From Caldicellulosiruptor diazotrophicus (GTDB lineage Bacteria > Bacillota > Thermoanaerobacteria > Caldicellulosiruptorales > Caldicellulosiruptoraceae), in assembly GCF_017347585.1 (NCBI RefSeq), contig NZ_AP024480.1, positions 300,001-364,000 of the forward strand: a stretch of 64,000 bases of DNA, in the 5' to 3' direction. The notes beneath the pieces were generated by a model, which had not been told where the DNA came from, made no database searches, and saw only the letters and a program-made list of their open reading frames with translations. Position 1 is the stretch's first letter. Each line of letters starts with the position of its first letter. The position numbers and the translations under genes were made by a program. Positions 63,259-64,000 of the stretch are shown piece by piece.

Positions 63259-64000
63259 ATGGAAACGTTAGATGTTGTTAACAACAGAGAAAGGTTCGAA
63301 AAGTTAAAAGAAGCAATTCAAGACTACTTAGATGTCAAAGACACAATCAAAACTGGTATAGAGGATGAGGAAAAGATTGAATATCAAAAAAGAAAGATTC
63401 TTACCTACTTTGGTGCAAGCGAAAAAGACTGGGAAAATTATAAATGGCAGCTGAAAAATAGGATTTCCTCAGCCAAAATATTAAAAGAACTTTTAAATCT
63501 TGATGAAAAAGAAGCACAGCAAATAGAAGAAGTAGGAAAGATTTATCGCTTTGCAATCTCGCCTTACTATTTATCGCTAATTGACCCAGATAATCCAAAC
63601 TGCCCAATAAAAAAGCAATCAGTCCCAAGCTTATTTGAGCTGATAGAAAAAGGAGAGCTTGACCCAATGGACGAAGAGCACACATCACCTACAAAGATTA
63701 TTACACAGCGCTATCCAGACAGGCTCATAATAAAAGTGACAAACATTTGTGGTATGTTTTGTAGGTTTTGTCAGAGAAGAAGGCTCATTGGCGAGACTGA
63801 CACACACGCATCCTTAGATGATATTACAGATGCAATAGAGTATGTGGCACAAAACCATCACATTCGAGATGTACTTATCACAGGTGGCGATGCACTGATG
63901 CTATCTGATGAGATTTTAGAGTGGATTTTGAGGTCTTTGCGCCAGATTCCTCATGTTGAGATAATCAGAATTGGCACACGAGCACCTGTGACTTTGCCAC
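63259..64000 (+). CDS. KamA-family amino acid 2,3-aminomutase (partial)
   Basis: The first ~247 codons of a PLP/radical-SAM aminomutase; the gene runs off the window end. The N-terminal helical part is followed by the SAM cluster motif CGMFCRFCQRRR (C-x3-C-x2-C), then DVLITGGDALMLSDEILEWILRSLRQIPHVEIIRIGTRAPVTLP, as in lysine 2,3-aminomutase and glutamate 2,3-aminomutase. PLP-binding residues lie beyond the window. AAAGGAGG lies 10 bases before the ATG. Control by c-di-AMP suggests a role in osmolyte (beta-glutamate or beta-lysine) supply; the substrate cannot be fixed from this part. Confidence 0.88.
   Translation, partial: METLDVVNNRERFEKLKEAIQDYLDVKDTIKTGIEDEEKIEYQKRKILTYFGASEKDWENYKWQLKNRISSAKILKELLNLDEKEAQQIEEVGKIYRFAISPYYLSLIDPDNPNCPIKKQSVPSLFELIEKGELDPMDEEHTSPTKIITQRYPDRLIIKVTNICGMFCRFCQRRRLIGETDTHASLDDITDAIEYVAQNHHIRDVLITGGDALMLSDEILEWILRSLRQIPHVEIIRIGTRAPVTLP

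Overview
The window comes from a thermophilic, AT-rich, low-GC Gram-positive bacterium, almost certainly a Caldicellulosiruptor species. The main evidence is a 390-residue cellobiose 2-epimerase (3855-5027) that keeps the residues I know from the C. saccharolyticus enzyme at the same positions (R56, H188, H247, W372, H377). Supporting evidence is the S-layer proteins, sugar ABC systems without their own ATPase, YesM/YesN-type regulators and a biotin-dependent Na+ decarboxylase.

Layout. 1-1152: 3' third of 23S rRNA and the 5S rRNA. 1345-3686: orphan MoxR ATPase (minus), a VOC protein and a ThuA-like protein. 3764-14397: a beta-mannoside/cello-oligosaccharide block with epimerase, LacI regulator, GH130 phosphorylase, binding protein, two permeases and a YesM/YesN-type two-component pair. 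14472-17232: metE under a cobalamin riboswitch. 17448-20000: a RelE-like toxin with a damaged AbrB antitoxin, bioB, tRNA-Ser(GGA) and a decayed DUF2828 gene. 20171-23586: veg, a SPOCS/LysM protein and murC. 23829-28608: a second LacI-controlled sugar ABC operon. 28798-30005: a collapsed XRE-ImmA gene with an intact PIN toxin. 30179-37560: two chemoreceptors flanking a four-gene oxaloacetate decarboxylase Na+ pump (oadA, oadG, biotin carrier, oadB). 37580-40640: an abundant-type S-layer protein with a structured leader.

40900-43000 holds dead insertion sequences: an ISL3 remnant, and an IS256-family element with 9-bp target duplications and a broken transposase. 43115-51025: an exporter operon with a two-domain secreted protein, a duplicated membrane-fusion protein, a MacB-like ATPase and permease, and an SLH protein with five ~143-residue repeats. 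51179-53022: an Rpn-type nuclease with IQQG repeats and IS607 TnpA debris. 53202-54426: trmI and a CBS protein. 54534-60266: a metal/Fe-S island (Mrp, DUF5320, unusual Fur-like protein, NifX-like, DUF134, CopA, CopZ). Three of its promoters share an operator-like sequence, TTAGCATATGCCAATA or variants. 60360-62916: a DUF1646 transporter, an intact MntA/HepT pair and a broken RelE toxin beside an intact antitoxin-like gene. 62965-64000: a c-di-AMP (ydaO-type) riboswitch with terminator ahead of a KamA-family aminomutase that runs off the window.

The strongest candidate for an undescribed system is the metal/Fe-S island with its shared operator and ligand-poor Fur-like protein. Also notable are the c-di-AMP control of an amino acid 2,3-aminomutase (possible beta-amino-acid osmolyte), the exporter operon with a repeat-bearing S-layer protein, and three toxin-antitoxin loci broken in three different ways. 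No database search could be run. Family calls rest on motifs read in the translations; operators and promoters are read by eye.
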